Shown: one piece after another, positions 13,553 through 22,069 of the stretch
Layout of the letters: each line of letters starts with the position of its first letter
Position numbering within the stretch: the stretch's first letter is position 1
DNA from: Meloidogyne chitwoodi
Lineage: Eukaryota; Nematoda; Chromadorea; Rhabditida; Meloidogynidae
Assembly (NCBI GenBank): GCA_015183035.1
Contig: JACZZP010000030.1
Coordinates: 1 to 46,139, forward strand
DNA length: 46,139 nucleotides
Direction of reading: 5' to 3'
Position numbers and translations under genes: made by a program
The notes under the pieces: model-generated
What the model was told of the DNA's origin: nothing
The model's database searches: none
Seen by the model: the letters and a program-made list of their open reading frames with translations, nothing else

Positions 13553-14168
13553 TTACTTTTTTTTTGGCGTCGATGTTAAATCTGGTTCGAACCAGCAAGG
13601 AACAGAAGAAATCTTAATTTTAAAAACTAATTTTTAAGTTATTTTTGTAAGTTACCTCTTCTATGATCAAAATAGAAGAATCATCGAGGATTTCCAAAAC
13701 AGGAGATCCATCCTCTACAGAAAAATCTTCCTTCTCTTCAAACTTTATATCCTCGTAGAAAGGAACAACTTTTCCACTAGATTCAGCATCACACTCCATT
13801 TGTGCAACTGCTCTAATAAGCTCGCCGAAGTTCTGCCTCTTAACACTCATCCAGAATTCCTTTAAATATTATAATTATTATTTAAAAAAAAGTTATTTTT
13901 TACTTCTGGGATATTTTCACATGATGAAAAAATTATTTTTCCATCCTTGACATTTTCAAATAACCCGTAATTTGTAAACAAATATGGGCAAGGAGTTGAT
14001 AGGAAAAACGGTGAATGTTTGATATAATTATCAACTAAATTTTCGTCTGTTTGAGTAGCTATTGTTTTCTAAAAGATTTAAAAATATTTTTGAAAAATTT
14101 TAGGTCCTTACTTTGTTTGCTTTTTTTGGTTTTTTTGTAATGAATTTGGTTATTTTCATTTGACTCAT
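13553..14168 (-). CDS. Four-exon unknown nuclear-type protein with PIP-box-like start
   Basis: Minus-strand exons are 14168-14112, 14068-13904, 13859-13656 and 13612-13553, separated by 43-44-nt GT...AG introns. All four join in one frame (161 aa), which is strong evidence for a real gene. Two acceptors end in AAG rather than TAG; for the last one, a TTAG acceptor 14 nt upstream gives a different C terminus. Residues 3-10 (QMKITKFI) resemble a degenerate PIP box followed by a Lys-rich stretch. TQT near residues 24-26 resembles an LC8-binding core. The middle contains ENIPEEFW and then an acidic stretch; the end is TPKKK. An upstream in-frame ATG at 14279 would add a hydrophobic leader, but a TTTAG acceptor-like site and T-rich composition favour 14168. 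The family is not recognised. Confidence 0.6.
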
Positions 14169-14552
14169 TTTTAAAAATATTAATAAAAAATAGATTAGAA
14201 ACTTCTTTTGAAAACTAAATATTAAATAAAAATTCAATATAAATATAATTAAAATAAAAAAGAAAAGAAAGCAAGTCATATTCGCGTCGCGCAAAATAAA
14301 AAAGAAAAGAAAGGAAAGGAAGCCATATTCGCTCGCTATATTTTCTCGAAAATAAAATAATGAAAGCCTAGGATATGAAATACTTGCTCTCGACTCCTCC
14401 CCTCACACCTTTTCTTGACCTTTCCTCACCTTTTATTTTTTCTTTTCTCTTAAAAGTAGGCGTGGCCTTTAAATTTTTAAATAATAAAAATTTTAGATTT
14501 TCAAAAATAAAATCCTACAAAAATTTAAAATCATTCGTATTTTTTTCTAAAA
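14169..14552. promoter_or_regulatory. Divergent promoter region with 45-bp direct repeat
   Basis: 384 bases between two divergent genes. It holds an imperfect direct repeat (14251-14292 and 14293-14337: A-rich stretch, GAAAAGAAAG, then CATATTCGC). It also has a C-rich tract with CTCCTCCCCT (about 14392) and an AGGCGTGGCC box at 14458-14467 that resembles a KLF/Sp-type site. A similar GGGCGTGGC lies 19 bases before the TATA box of the polymerase gene. No clear TATA box is visible for the plus-strand gene. Confidence 0.4.
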
Positions 14553-15297
14553 ATGGCATTCAATATAAACAATAAGAAAGCTCTTTTACAACAAATTCTT
14601 CCCGAAGTTGAATTTAATATAACCGCCAATGGTCTTACAATTTCGGCCTCACAACGTATTTCAACACCTCGATTTGTACCTTTCGACCATGCGGGTCGCT
14701 GCCGTGAATGTAAAAGCTCAGAAGTCGAACTCGACTTTGTTGTGGCAAAAGAAGGAATAACATGTTATTGTACTCGCATTAAAACACCCGCCTTCATACC
14801 GTTTGATACAATTTATGATCTTCCAGGACACTGCTTTTTTAAGGTTTTTATTTTTATTGAATATATTTATATTAAAATTTTAGATAAAGAATAAAGGTCG
14901 CATTTTTAACATTCAACATGGTACTCCTCCATGTGCAGCAATTCCTATAATTCAAAATGTTCAACCTGAGAAAAATGAGGAAATAATTTTACAACCCATG
15001 GAACCATTGTCCTCCCCTCCGGCAAAGAAAATGAAACAAGAAGAAAAGAGTAAAGAGGAATTTGAAGATATTCTACAAGAGTTTTTCGACAATATCGGTA
15101 CTACTACAACAACAACAACAACTAGCACTCCAAAAAAGATGATTGAAGTTCAGAACACAAACTTGGTACAAGAAGAAGAAGAAGATAAAGAACGTGAGAA
15201 AAGAAGCACAAGTGAACCACCTCCTTTTATAGAAAATATAGATACTTCTCCTTTATCTTTTAGTTTTAAAGACTCTGTAAACTCACAATCATTTTAA
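14553..15297 (+). CDS. Two-exon protein: Cys4 putative zinc-binding domain plus acidic tail
   Basis: Exons 14553-14843 and 14884-15297 join across a 40-nt intron (GTTTTT...TTTTAG) in phase 0, giving 234 aa. Family not recognised. Residues ~36-95 hold two similar strings, STPRFVPFD and KTPAFIPFD, bracketing CREC and CYC, a plausible four-cysteine zinc site. The second half is low complexity: a Lys-rich patch (AKKMKQEEK), a Thr run and an acidic Glu-rich stretch, so probably disordered. It is the first gene of the tightly packed plus-strand series and lies 21 bases upstream of the packaging ATPase. Such a fold and tail could suit a transcription or DNA-binding factor, but that is inference only. 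Confidence 0.7.
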
Positions 15298-15318
15298 TTA
15301 TTTTTTTTCGTATTTAAT

Positions 15319-15975
15319 ATGGAATCACTTAATTTTTCAAATAAAGAATTAAAATTTAAACTACCATTTGGTCTTATAATTTCCGGTCCAAGTTCAAGTG
15401 GAAAAAGTACCCTTCTCCTAAAATTTATTTTTCAAGCGCTTGAATTAATCGACCCGCCTCCAAAGAGTATTTTATATTGTTTTGGTGAGATGAGTAATAT
15501 TGTTCCTATTTTACAAAAATCTGGTGTAAGTGTTTATGCAGGTGTACCAAATGAAGATTTAATTAAACGACTTCCAAAACCTTCATTAGTGATTTTAGAT
15601 GATTTACTTTTATCTATAGATGAAAAATATTTATCGGAATTATTTACTAAAAAATCACATCATCAAAATTTTTCTATAGTATTTGTTACACAAAATTTAT
15701 TTGAAAAGAAAATTAAAGTAGCTCGTCAAAATGCACAATATTTAATTATTATGCGTTCTCCAAATTCAGTACTCTCTGTAAGAAATATTGGAGCCCAACT
15801 TTTCCCAAAGAAACTAGAATATTTTCTCGATGCATATCGTCAAGCAACTAATATTCCTTATGGTTATCTTTTAATTGATATGCATGCTTCCTCAGATCCT
15901 ACTCTTCGTCTTCGTACAAATATATTTAAAGACGATTTAGAAAAAATTATTTTTATTCCTAAAAATGGTGTCTAA
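15319..15975 (+). CDS. ATP: Polinton genome-packaging ATPase (FtsK/HerA type)
   Basis: 218 aa, the usual size for the Polinton packaging ATPase, which drives DNA into preformed capsids. Walker A is GPSSSGKST at residues 23-31, Walker B is LVILDDLL near 90-97, and VTQNLF near 124-129 fits the following sensor strand. No membrane segment is seen and the gene is intronless. It begins 21 bases after the Cys4 protein gene and overlaps the next gene by 11 bases (stop inside ATGGTGTCTAA), an unusually virus-like arrangement for a eukaryotic locus. The motifs and neighbours leave little doubt about the assignment. Confidence 0.95.
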   Translation: MESLNFSNKELKFKLPFGLIISGPSSSGKSTLLLKFIFQALELIDPPPKSILYCFGEMSNIVPILQKSGVSVYAGVPNEDLIKRLPKPSLVILDDLLLSIDEKYLSELFTKKSHHQNFSIVFVTQNLFEKKIKVARQNAQYLIIMRSPNSVLSVRNIGAQLFPKKLEYFLDAYRQATNIPYGYLLIDMHASSDPTLRLRTNIFKDDLEKIIFIPKNGV

Positions 15976-16333
15976 AACGCAGTGCAATATTAGTTCACTT
16001 ATAAGTGAAAATGGAACTTTCTTAAAATTATTGGCAAGAACTAAATCAGAAAAGAAACGCCGACGTCTTTTAAAACAAGCAAATAGTCAAAATCTCCTTG
16101 CTATTGCAGAAATATGTTTAAATATTGTAAAAGCTAGATATAATTTAACAAATCGTCAAAAGAAACGTCTTGTACCATATGCTAATTTTGTTCGTCGGAT
16201 GAGTCGCGCTAGAAGTGAAAAGGGTGCTAGAAAAATACTTACACAGAAAGGAAGTGGTGTTGGAGGTGTTTTAGCAGCTTTACTTACACCAATACTTATT
16301 GAACTAGGAAAAAAGATTTATAAAAGAAGATAG
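15965..16333 (+). CDS. Small basic Polinton virion protein with Gly-rich hydrophobic C terminus
   Basis: 122 aa, strongly basic. The arrangement is a helical Lys/Arg-rich body (KKRRRLLKQA, RQKKRLVPYA), then a Gly-rich hinge (QKGSGVGG), then an amphipathic or hydrophobic stretch (AALLTPILIELGKK). I recognise this layout from small Polinton proteins carried beside the ATPase and capsid genes; a core or membrane-active minor capsid role is commonly suspected but I cannot prove it. QKGS|G fits the adenovirus-protease consensus (N/Q/M/I/L)XGX|G, so the element's own protease might cleave it. The start overlaps the ATPase stop by 11 bases. Confidence 0.75.
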   Translation: MVSKTQCNISSLISENGTFLKLLARTKSEKKRRRLLKQANSQNLLAIAEICLNIVKARYNLTNRQKKRLVPYANFVRRMSRARSEKGARKILTQKGSGVGGVLAALLTPILIELGKKIYKRR

Positions 16334-16397
16334 TGATAGTTAAAAATTTTTCATTTATTCATTAATATTATTGTATTTTAAAAATTTTTCATAAAAT

Positions 16398-17522
16398 ATG
16401 GCAAATAAATTTATTCTTATCCCAGAAGATATTTATAGAGGTCTTACAACAAATGATGTAGGTGAACCTAACCTTGATTTTACCAGACGTACTCTGGAAA
16501 AAACTAAAAGAAAAAAAGAAAGTGAATCATCTAAAAATGTTCATTATAATCAAGAATTGAGACGTTATTTAAATTTGAGAAAGGAGAGAGAAAATAGACC
16601 AGTTAAAGTAGAAGTTGTAAATAAATCTAAAGGTGTTATTGTACCAAGGAACAATTCTCGATCTGCTACCTATATTTCTGCAGGTAATGACAGTGATGGA
16701 GGAGATGACGACGACAATAACTATTGGATGAGTGATAATTTTTCATTCTCCTCCTACCCCAGAGAACATCCAAATAAAGCATATAATATTGTACCAACTA
16801 TTTCCAATTCTACGATACCTCCTTCTCTGCCTAGAAGTAGACAAAGTGTATTAATTGAAGAAGATTTTCCTGCAGGTCCATCAACATCACATCAAACTCG
16901 AAAGAGAAATATACAAACGAATAACGAAGAGTCAAAAAAATTTAAAACAATTAAAAATATAAAAGAGTCAAAAATTCCGATTCCATATAAAAGAAAACAA
17001 AAGAAAAATGTAAGACCAGACTCAAATATTATCGCACCTTTAAATCCTCCTCCTCCTATTTCTCTTCAAAGTACTAAGAGACGACCATCTGAGTCTGAAG
17101 AATTTAATGGGTTAAAGAGGAGACAAGTCGCAGATCCAAATATTGAGGCTGAAGATGAGCCACAAGATTTAAAACAAGACAGAAAGTTGACGCAACAAAA
17201 AATACATGCTCGAGTTCAAAAGAAAAAAGATTTTCTAAAGAGAAAGGAAAAATTAAAAAAGCAAAAAGTTACCATTAATGAATCCGCATTAGTTCAAGCC
17301 CGCATTCAAGATGATATTAATAGACGACAAAAATTAAAAAGAAAATGGCCTGGTCCTCCTGATGGAGAAGAAATAAGAATTCAAAGAAAAGTTTCTAGGA
17401 GACAATCAGAATTAGCAGCAAGAAAGTGGATGTTAAACCTTATAAAAGCGAGGCGAAAAGAAGCAATTACAAGGAAATTAACTAAAAAAGATATTTCAAA
17501 TTTTAAACCAACACTTTGGTAA
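16398..17522 (+). CDS. Large basic, mostly disordered Polinton protein
   Basis: 374 aa, intronless, starting 64 bases after the previous gene. An N-terminal segment (FILIPEDIYRGL, residues 5-16) is the only part that looks folded or conserved; I associate an (L/I)IPED-type start with a recurrent Polinton accessory protein. The rest is low complexity: an Asp-rich stretch near 96-108, several KR-rich clusters typical of nuclear-localisation or nucleic-acid binding, and a long charged helix near 255-360. Candidate roles are a core/DNA-condensing protein or scaffold; no catalytic motif is visible. The stop is 14 bases before the integrase ATG. Confidence 0.7.
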   Translation: MANKFILIPEDIYRGLTTNDVGEPNLDFTRRTLEKTKRKKESESSKNVHYNQELRRYLNLRKERENRPVKVEVVNKSKGVIVPRNNSRSATYISAGNDSDGGDDDDNNYWMSDNFSFSSYPREHPNKAYNIVPTISNSTIPPSLPRSRQSVLIEEDFPAGPSTSHQTRKRNIQTNNEESKKFKTIKNIKESKIPIPYKRKQKKNVRPDSNIIAPLNPPPPISLQSTKRRPSESEEFNGLKRRQVADPNIEAEDEPQDLKQDRKLTQQKIHARVQKKKDFLKRKEKLKKQKVTINESALVQARIQDDINRRQKLKRKWPGPPDGEEIRIQRKVSRRQSELAARKWMLNLIKARRKEAITRKLTKKDISNFKPTLW

Positions 17523-17536
17523 TTTTATACATAAAA

Positions 17537-18618
17537 ATGGATGAATATATAAAACTCCTTGACAAACTTTATAATGATCCAGAGTCCCCTTCAGCATATG
17601 CTGGTATAGATAGTTTATGGAAAGAAGCAAAGAAAACATTTAAACATATTCCTAGAGATGTAATTAAAAATTATTTGGAAGGGCATCGCACCTATACTCT
17701 TATGCGCCCCAAAAGGGTGCATTTTCGCAGGAGTAAAACTATTGCAGCAGGTTTTATGACTGACGTACAAGTAGATTTAGCAGATATGCAAGCACTTTCT
17801 AGGCATAACAGAGGGCATAAATATATATTATTTGGAATTGATGTTTTGTCCAAACGAGTACTGTTCCTTTAAAATCTAAGAAATCAGATCATATGCTGGA
17901 AGCTTTTCGTATTCTCATTGAACAAATGCCTATGAAACCTCACAGAATTTTTTCAGATAAAGGGAAAGAATTTACAAATCGTCCTTTAAAAGAATTTTTT
18001 GAAAAAGAACAAATAGAAAAATATCAGGCAACACATTCTATAGTAAAAGCATCACTTGCTGAAAGAGGAATTAGAAATTTAAAACAAAGATTATATCGTT
18101 ATTTCTCTCAAAATAAAACACAAAATTGGATAGATATTTTATCAAAAATAGTTGAAGGAATTAATAAATCTTATTGTCGTATACATGGAATGCGTCCAAT
18201 TGATGTCAATTTTAAAAATGCTCAAAAAGTTTGGAAGAAAATTTACGGGAATAATTTCTTTACCAAAAATAAAAAGAAGCCTAAATTTAAAAAAGATGAA
18301 CATGTTAGAATTAGTAGAGACAAAGGACGTTTTGAAAAAGGATATCTTCCGAATTGGGGTGACGAAATATTGGAGATTGAAAAAGTAAAAGGACATGAAA
18401 ATCCTATATTATATAAATTGCGCGACGATAAAGGAGAAAAATTCAAAGGCTCTTTCTACGAAGAGGAATTATCTAGAGTAAGAAAAGATGCGGGAACGGA
18501 GTATCGTATAGAGAAAATTGTGAGAAAAAAGAAAAGAGATGATGGAACATACGATATATTAGTTAAATTCATTGGTTACCCAGAAAGAGAATGGATTCAT
18601 GAGTCCCAACTAGTATAA
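17537..18618 (+). CDS. INT: Polinton integrase (rve, DDE) with C-terminal chromodomain; frameshifted
   Basis: Inserts the element into chromosomes and makes the 6-bp duplication. The first frame, from ATG 17537, gives the N-terminal region and VDLADM with catalytic Asp 80, then stops at 17870-17872. Homology continues in the -1 frame, open from 17842: FSDKGKEF supplies the second Asp, AERGIRNLK the Glu about 35 residues on. The shift falls near 17857-17860, best explained by a one-base deletion. I see no slippery heptamer or intron at that point. The C-terminal ~41 residues (EYRIEKI, LVKFIGYP, EWIHES) form a chromodomain; the first and third cage aromatics are Tyr, and the usual Trp is Phe. 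Chromodomains bind methylated histone H3, which fits insertion in satellite heterochromatin. An assembly error is the alternative to a true mutation. Confidence 0.9.
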
Positions 18619-18650
18619 AAGACTTTTATTTTTGTTTATATTGTATCATT
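18614..18650 (+). promoter_or_regulatory. Core promoter of the penton gene (TATA + TCATT)
   Basis: TATAAAAG at 18614 starts inside the integrase stop region; TCATT lies 32 bases downstream (18646-18650), a good initiator-like position. The ATG follows at 18670. Two other genes of the element show the same pair with 30-31-base spacing. Confidence 0.5.
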
Positions 18651-18669
18651 TAAATAAAACTTAATAAAA

Positions 18670-20106
18670 ATGTCTAATAGTTTTTTCGTATTTCTTCCAA
18701 GTAATGTACCTGATTATTCTTCAAATAAACCCAATAAATATCGTGTCCATCTACCAAAACCTTTATATTTCAATGGAAATTGGGTATGTGGTTTGCATAG
18801 TATAAGTTACCCTTATTCATGGCCATCTACTATAGGAACCTTAGATGAACAATGGTTAAAAATTCACTTTACGGATGAATTGGGTCAAAAACATATTCTT
18901 CGTATACCTATCCCAAGAGCTTCGCATACAAACGTGGAAAAATTAAGAGATTTTCTAAATTCTACTCTTGAACAACAAAATAATGCAATAGATTTAGTTT
19001 TTGACCAAGAAAGGTCATCCAAGGATTTAATTGCTTCTCCACCAGGACTAGAAAAGAAAAGAAAAAGAGATATTGAAGAATCACCTCCAAGAATTATACC
19101 AAATAAGAAAAAAATTGAAGAAGAGGTATATAAAGAAGGTCAAAAGGTCACATTATTACAATCTCCTGAGAAAATAGACGATAAAAATGAAAATAATAAA
19201 AAAGAACAAACAAATAATATTACGCAACCCTCTCCTCCATCTTCTCAAAATAAAGACGATAAAAAAATATTAAAAGAAGAAGATTTTATTAAAAAAATAA
19301 AAGAAGCAGATGTTCAAAATAATAACGAAAAAATAAATGAAAAAGAAAAAATAATAAAGGAAAAGGTCATCCGTTCAAAACAATCTTTAGTATCAGAGAA
19401 AGAGGTTGCGCAAGAAGAAAATATTTTAAAAAAAGACTCTTTACCACCTGTCATTAGTCCGTTATTTTCATTAAAATTTCCTGAATTTGAAAAAGAAAAT
19501 AATAAAACAATAATTAAAAATGATGAGCTAGAATTTTCTATAGAGAATGAAGAAAAATATAAAAATAATACTTACAAGGATAATTCAAAATTTTTATTAT
19601 GGAGAAGAGGGGCCCGTCTAAATGGAAATTTAACAATGTTAAAAGAAATTATAGATTCAATAATGTTTGAATATAGTACTGACTTTGCACGATTTCGAGT
19701 TGTATTTACGCATGAAAATATTGATCATATATCACTTTCATCACAATTGGGTTATGTTCTAGGGTTTGAAAACTCACAATTTATTCAAAATAATGAAATT
19801 GCAAAATATGGCTGTGATTTGAGAGGAGGATTTTCTAGTTTTGCTGTTTATACTAATGGTCTTACAGAAAATATGATTATTGGTAATTCCCTAAGCTCAT
19901 TATTGAGAGTAGTTTCGGTTTCTGGTGCAACCCCTGGAGAATATAATGAGAAAATATATGATTCACCAATTTATGCTAGAGTTCTTCCAAGAGAAATTAA
20001 TGAAATACAAATCGAACTAAGAACTATGGATAGTGGAAGACTTGTACCATTCGCCTATGGAACTGTTTTAGTTGTACTAATATTCAAGAAAGTAATAAAT
20101 TTTTGA
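18670..20106 (+). CDS. mCP: Polinton minor capsid (penton) protein with large charged insertion
   Basis: 478 aa. The N-terminal part (FFVFLPSNVPDYSSN, then NWVCGLHSISYPYSW, residues 5-51) and the C-terminal part (GYVLGFENS, NGLTENMIIGNS, PIYARVLPREINEIQIELRT, LVPFAYGTVLVVL) match the single jelly-roll minor capsid proteins of Polintons, which form capsid vertices. Between them, at about residues 118-305, sits a Lys/Glu/Asn-rich low-complexity segment of ~190 residues with a KKRKRD cluster, which looks disordered. No splice signals remove it cleanly that I could see. The gene is intronless with its own TATA/initiator pair, upstream of the pVI-like and major capsid genes. Confidence 0.88.
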   Translation: MSNSFFVFLPSNVPDYSSNKPNKYRVHLPKPLYFNGNWVCGLHSISYPYSWPSTIGTLDEQWLKIHFTDELGQKHILRIPIPRASHTNVEKLRDFLNSTLEQQNNAIDLVFDQERSSKDLIASPPGLEKKRKRDIEESPPRIIPNKKKIEEEVYKEGQKVTLLQSPEKIDDKNENNKKEQTNNITQPSPPSSQNKDDKKILKEEDFIKKIKEADVQNNNEKINEKEKIIKEKVIRSKQSLVSEKEVAQEENILKKDSLPPVISPLFSLKFPEFEKENNKTIIKNDELEFSIENEEKYKNNTYKDNSKFLLWRRGARLNGNLTMLKEIIDSIMFEYSTDFARFRVVFTHENIDHISLSSQLGYVLGFENSQFIQNNEIAKYGCDLRGGFSSFAVYTNGLTENMIIGNSLSSLLRVVSVSGATPGEYNEKIYDSPIYARVLPREINEIQIELRTMDSGRLVPFAYGTVLVVLIFKKVINF

Positions 20107-20112
20107 AAAGTA

Positions 20113-20147
20113 TATAAAGCATTATTTTCGTTTATTTTGTATTCATT
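20113..20147 (+). promoter_or_regulatory. Core promoter of the pVI-like gene (TATA + TCATT)
   Basis: TATAAAG at 20113 within a TATATAAAGC string, with TCATT at 20143, 30 bases downstream; the ATG is at 20178. The arrangement is the same as before the penton and polymerase genes. Confidence 0.5.
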
Positions 20148-20177
20148 TATTATTTTATAAATTTTATTAAAAACAAA

Positions 20178-20669
20178 ATGGTACATATTATATTTGATAC
20201 TACAGAAGTCGGTTATGACGACTTTATTCAAAACCCTTTTAATATTCAAGAGGGTAGTGGTCTAGAAGGAATAGGAAGTACATACTTCAAAGGAGCATCC
20301 CCTTTTCAAAGGGGTTATGGCTTACAGGGTGGTGCGGGAATAGGAGATGTTCTTAGAGGACTTTGGCGTTTCTTTCTCCCAATTGTTCGTCGTGTAGGAA
20401 CTACTGTAACAGCAGAGGCATTAAATACAGGACAGAGAGTTTTAGAAAGAGTAAATCAGGGAGAACCTATTAAGGAAGCTTTCACATCCGAGGGTAAAAA
20501 AGGTTTAGACACTCTACTTGAAAAAGGAGGATTACCAAAACAGTTTGGGACTGGCCGTCCGCGAAAAAGTATAAAAGGCGGTAAAAAATATTCTTCACCA
20601 AATCATAAAATCATTATTGGAAAAGTTGCTAAAAAGAGAGTTAGATCAGACGCTTTCGGTCTTTATTAA
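20178..20669 (+). CDS. pVI-like minor virion protein, probable protease substrate
   Basis: 163 aa. The N-terminal region contains FKGASPFQRGYGLQGG followed by a hydrophobic/amphipathic helix (LRGLWRFFLPIVRRV), then a charged helix and a basic Gly/Lys-rich tail ending AFGLY. The order (Gly-rich FQRG(Y/H)GL segment, amphipathic helix, basic tail) recurs in Polinton proteins encoded between the capsid genes and resembles adenovirus protein VI in layout, so a membrane-lytic or capsid-cementing role is inferred. LQGG|A fits the adenain consensus (M/I/L)XGG|X and would expose the amphipathic helix. It lies 71 bases after the penton gene and 22 bases before the major capsid gene. Confidence 0.75.
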   Translation: MVHIIFDTTEVGYDDFIQNPFNIQEGSGLEGIGSTYFKGASPFQRGYGLQGGAGIGDVLRGLWRFFLPIVRRVGTTVTAEALNTGQRVLERVNQGEPIKEAFTSEGKKGLDTLLEKGGLPKQFGTGRPRKSIKGGKKYSSPNHKIIIGKVAKKRVRSDAFGLY

Positions 20670-20691
20670 TCTAAAAAAAAAATACTACAAA

Positions 20692-22020
20692 ATGGCATAC
20701 CATAAAATAGACAAAGATAGTATAAGCTCCATCACAAATGCTTTGGATTTTTTTCAAATTCCTCCCACAAATGTGAGCATTTCCTCAGCCAAAGTTTTTG
20801 AAATACTACCGAGCAACCCTCTCACGGATACTCCTTACCACTTTAAAATTCATTCTAGTCAAAATTATATTGATTTATCAAAATGTTATTTATTTACTGA
20901 ATTTCGAATTCGCAAAGAAAATGCAAATGGACAACTTGTAGATATTGTGTCAACTGACAATGTCGCCCCCATTCAATTAATCGGTCATACTTTTATAAAT
21001 AATATGAGAATTAGTATAAATGGGAGAGAAGTTTTTAACTCAAATTCTTTAATGGCTTATAAATCATACCTATCGCATGAACTAAGTTTTTCGAACGCAG
21101 CAAAAAATTCCCATTTAAATGTAGCAGGATATTATGGAGACAATGGATTAAGTTTGGAATCGGGTGCAGGATATGAGTCAAGAAAATCTCGTTTTGCTCA
21201 AAGTACCACAGCCCAGTTTATTTCGAAAATAGATGCAGATCTTTTTAATCAACCTTTATATTTAATTAATCACTGTGAAATTGATATAGAAATTCTTCCT
21301 AATGAATCTCGTTTTGTATTGATCTCGCCTTTAACTATAGCAGGACTCCCTCAAAATACTCGTTACCACTTTGAAGTAATTAACTGTAAACTTTATGTGA
21401 AGAAGGTGGACATTATGGATGGTCTAGCACTTGACATTGCTAAAAAGCTAGACATGAGACCTGCACGCTATGCTATAAGAAAAACAATGATGAAACCCTT
21501 ATTTATTAGTCAAGGACGATATGAATTCAATGCAAACCTATTTATGGATCAAATTCCTAGGAGAGTTATACTTGGTCTAGTCTCAAATACTGACTATGTT
21601 GGAACATTTCACAGAAGCCCTTTTAATTTTCAACCCTTTAATTTGAGAGAAATCAGTATAATTGCAAATGGTAGAAGTTATCCTCAAGCTTCCTATGATT
21701 TTGATTTTCCTAGTGGAAAATTTGCTAGAGCTTTTAATGATATGAATGAAGCAATAGGTTTTACAAATTCCCTAGAAAGTAACGGAATATCTTTCGCACA
21801 ATATGCTTACACCCACTGTATTTTCGTTTTTAATCTTACTAACAGCGGAGAAGATCAAAGCGGCCTTTTTGACTTAATTAGAAATGGAACAACCGCAGTT
21901 AACATAAAATTCAGTCAGCCTATACCAGATGGAGGAGTAATGTTAATTGTAATGGGTGAAGCAGACTCATTAATAATGTTAGATAAGAATCGAACAATAA
22001 CCAGTGATACCACAATCTGA
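20692..22020 (+). CDS. MCP: Polinton major capsid protein (double jelly-roll)
   Basis: 442 aa from ATG 20692; the open frame extends upstream but only with non-ATG codons inside the previous gene. N-terminal ALDFFQIPPTNVSI, YIDLSKCYL, GHTFINNMRISINGREV and LMAYKSYLSHELS match the first jelly-roll of Polinton major capsid proteins. The second half (PRRVILGLVSNTDYVGTFHR, FNPF-type loops, GGVMLIVMGEAD) is the second jelly-roll. The protein forms the trimeric hexagonal capsomer. The gene is intronless, and the size is at the small end for the family. It sits between the pVI-like and membrane-protein genes. Confidence 0.93.
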   Translation: MAYHKIDKDSISSITNALDFFQIPPTNVSISSAKVFEILPSNPLTDTPYHFKIHSSQNYIDLSKCYLFTEFRIRKENANGQLVDIVSTDNVAPIQLIGHTFINNMRISINGREVFNSNSLMAYKSYLSHELSFSNAAKNSHLNVAGYYGDNGLSLESGAGYESRKSRFAQSTTAQFISKIDADLFNQPLYLINHCEIDIEILPNESRFVLISPLTIAGLPQNTRYHFEVINCKLYVKKVDIMDGLALDIAKKLDMRPARYAIRKTMMKPLFISQGRYEFNANLFMDQIPRRVILGLVSNTDYVGTFHRSPFNFQPFNLREISIIANGRSYPQASYDFDFPSGKFARAFNDMNEAIGFTNSLESNGISFAQYAYTHCIFVFNLTNSGEDQSGLFDLIRNGTTAVNIKFSQPIPDGGVMLIVMGEADSLIMLDKNRTITSDTTI

Positions 22021-22069
22021 TATTTTTATTAATTCATTTATAAAAGTTGTTTAAAATTTTAGAAATAAA

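Noticed and set aside
14166..14279. Upstream ATG (14279) adding a hydrophobic leader to the minus-strand four-exon gene
   Set aside because: The leader is mostly T-rich codons and a TTTAG acceptor-like site lies downstream of it; start 14168 preferred, though not excluded.
14375..14575. 66-codon plus-strand frame upstream of the Cys4 protein
   Set aside because: It lies in the divergent promoter, is Phe/Lys-biased from AT-rich sequence, and overlaps the real start at 14553 in another frame.
17840..17875. Programmed -1 frameshifting in the integrase
   Set aside because: No X-XXY-YYZ heptamer in the required frame at the break; a simple one-base deletion explains it.
18142..18446. Antisense and alternate frames over the integrase
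   Set aside because: They are shadows of the integrase coding frame with no motifs.
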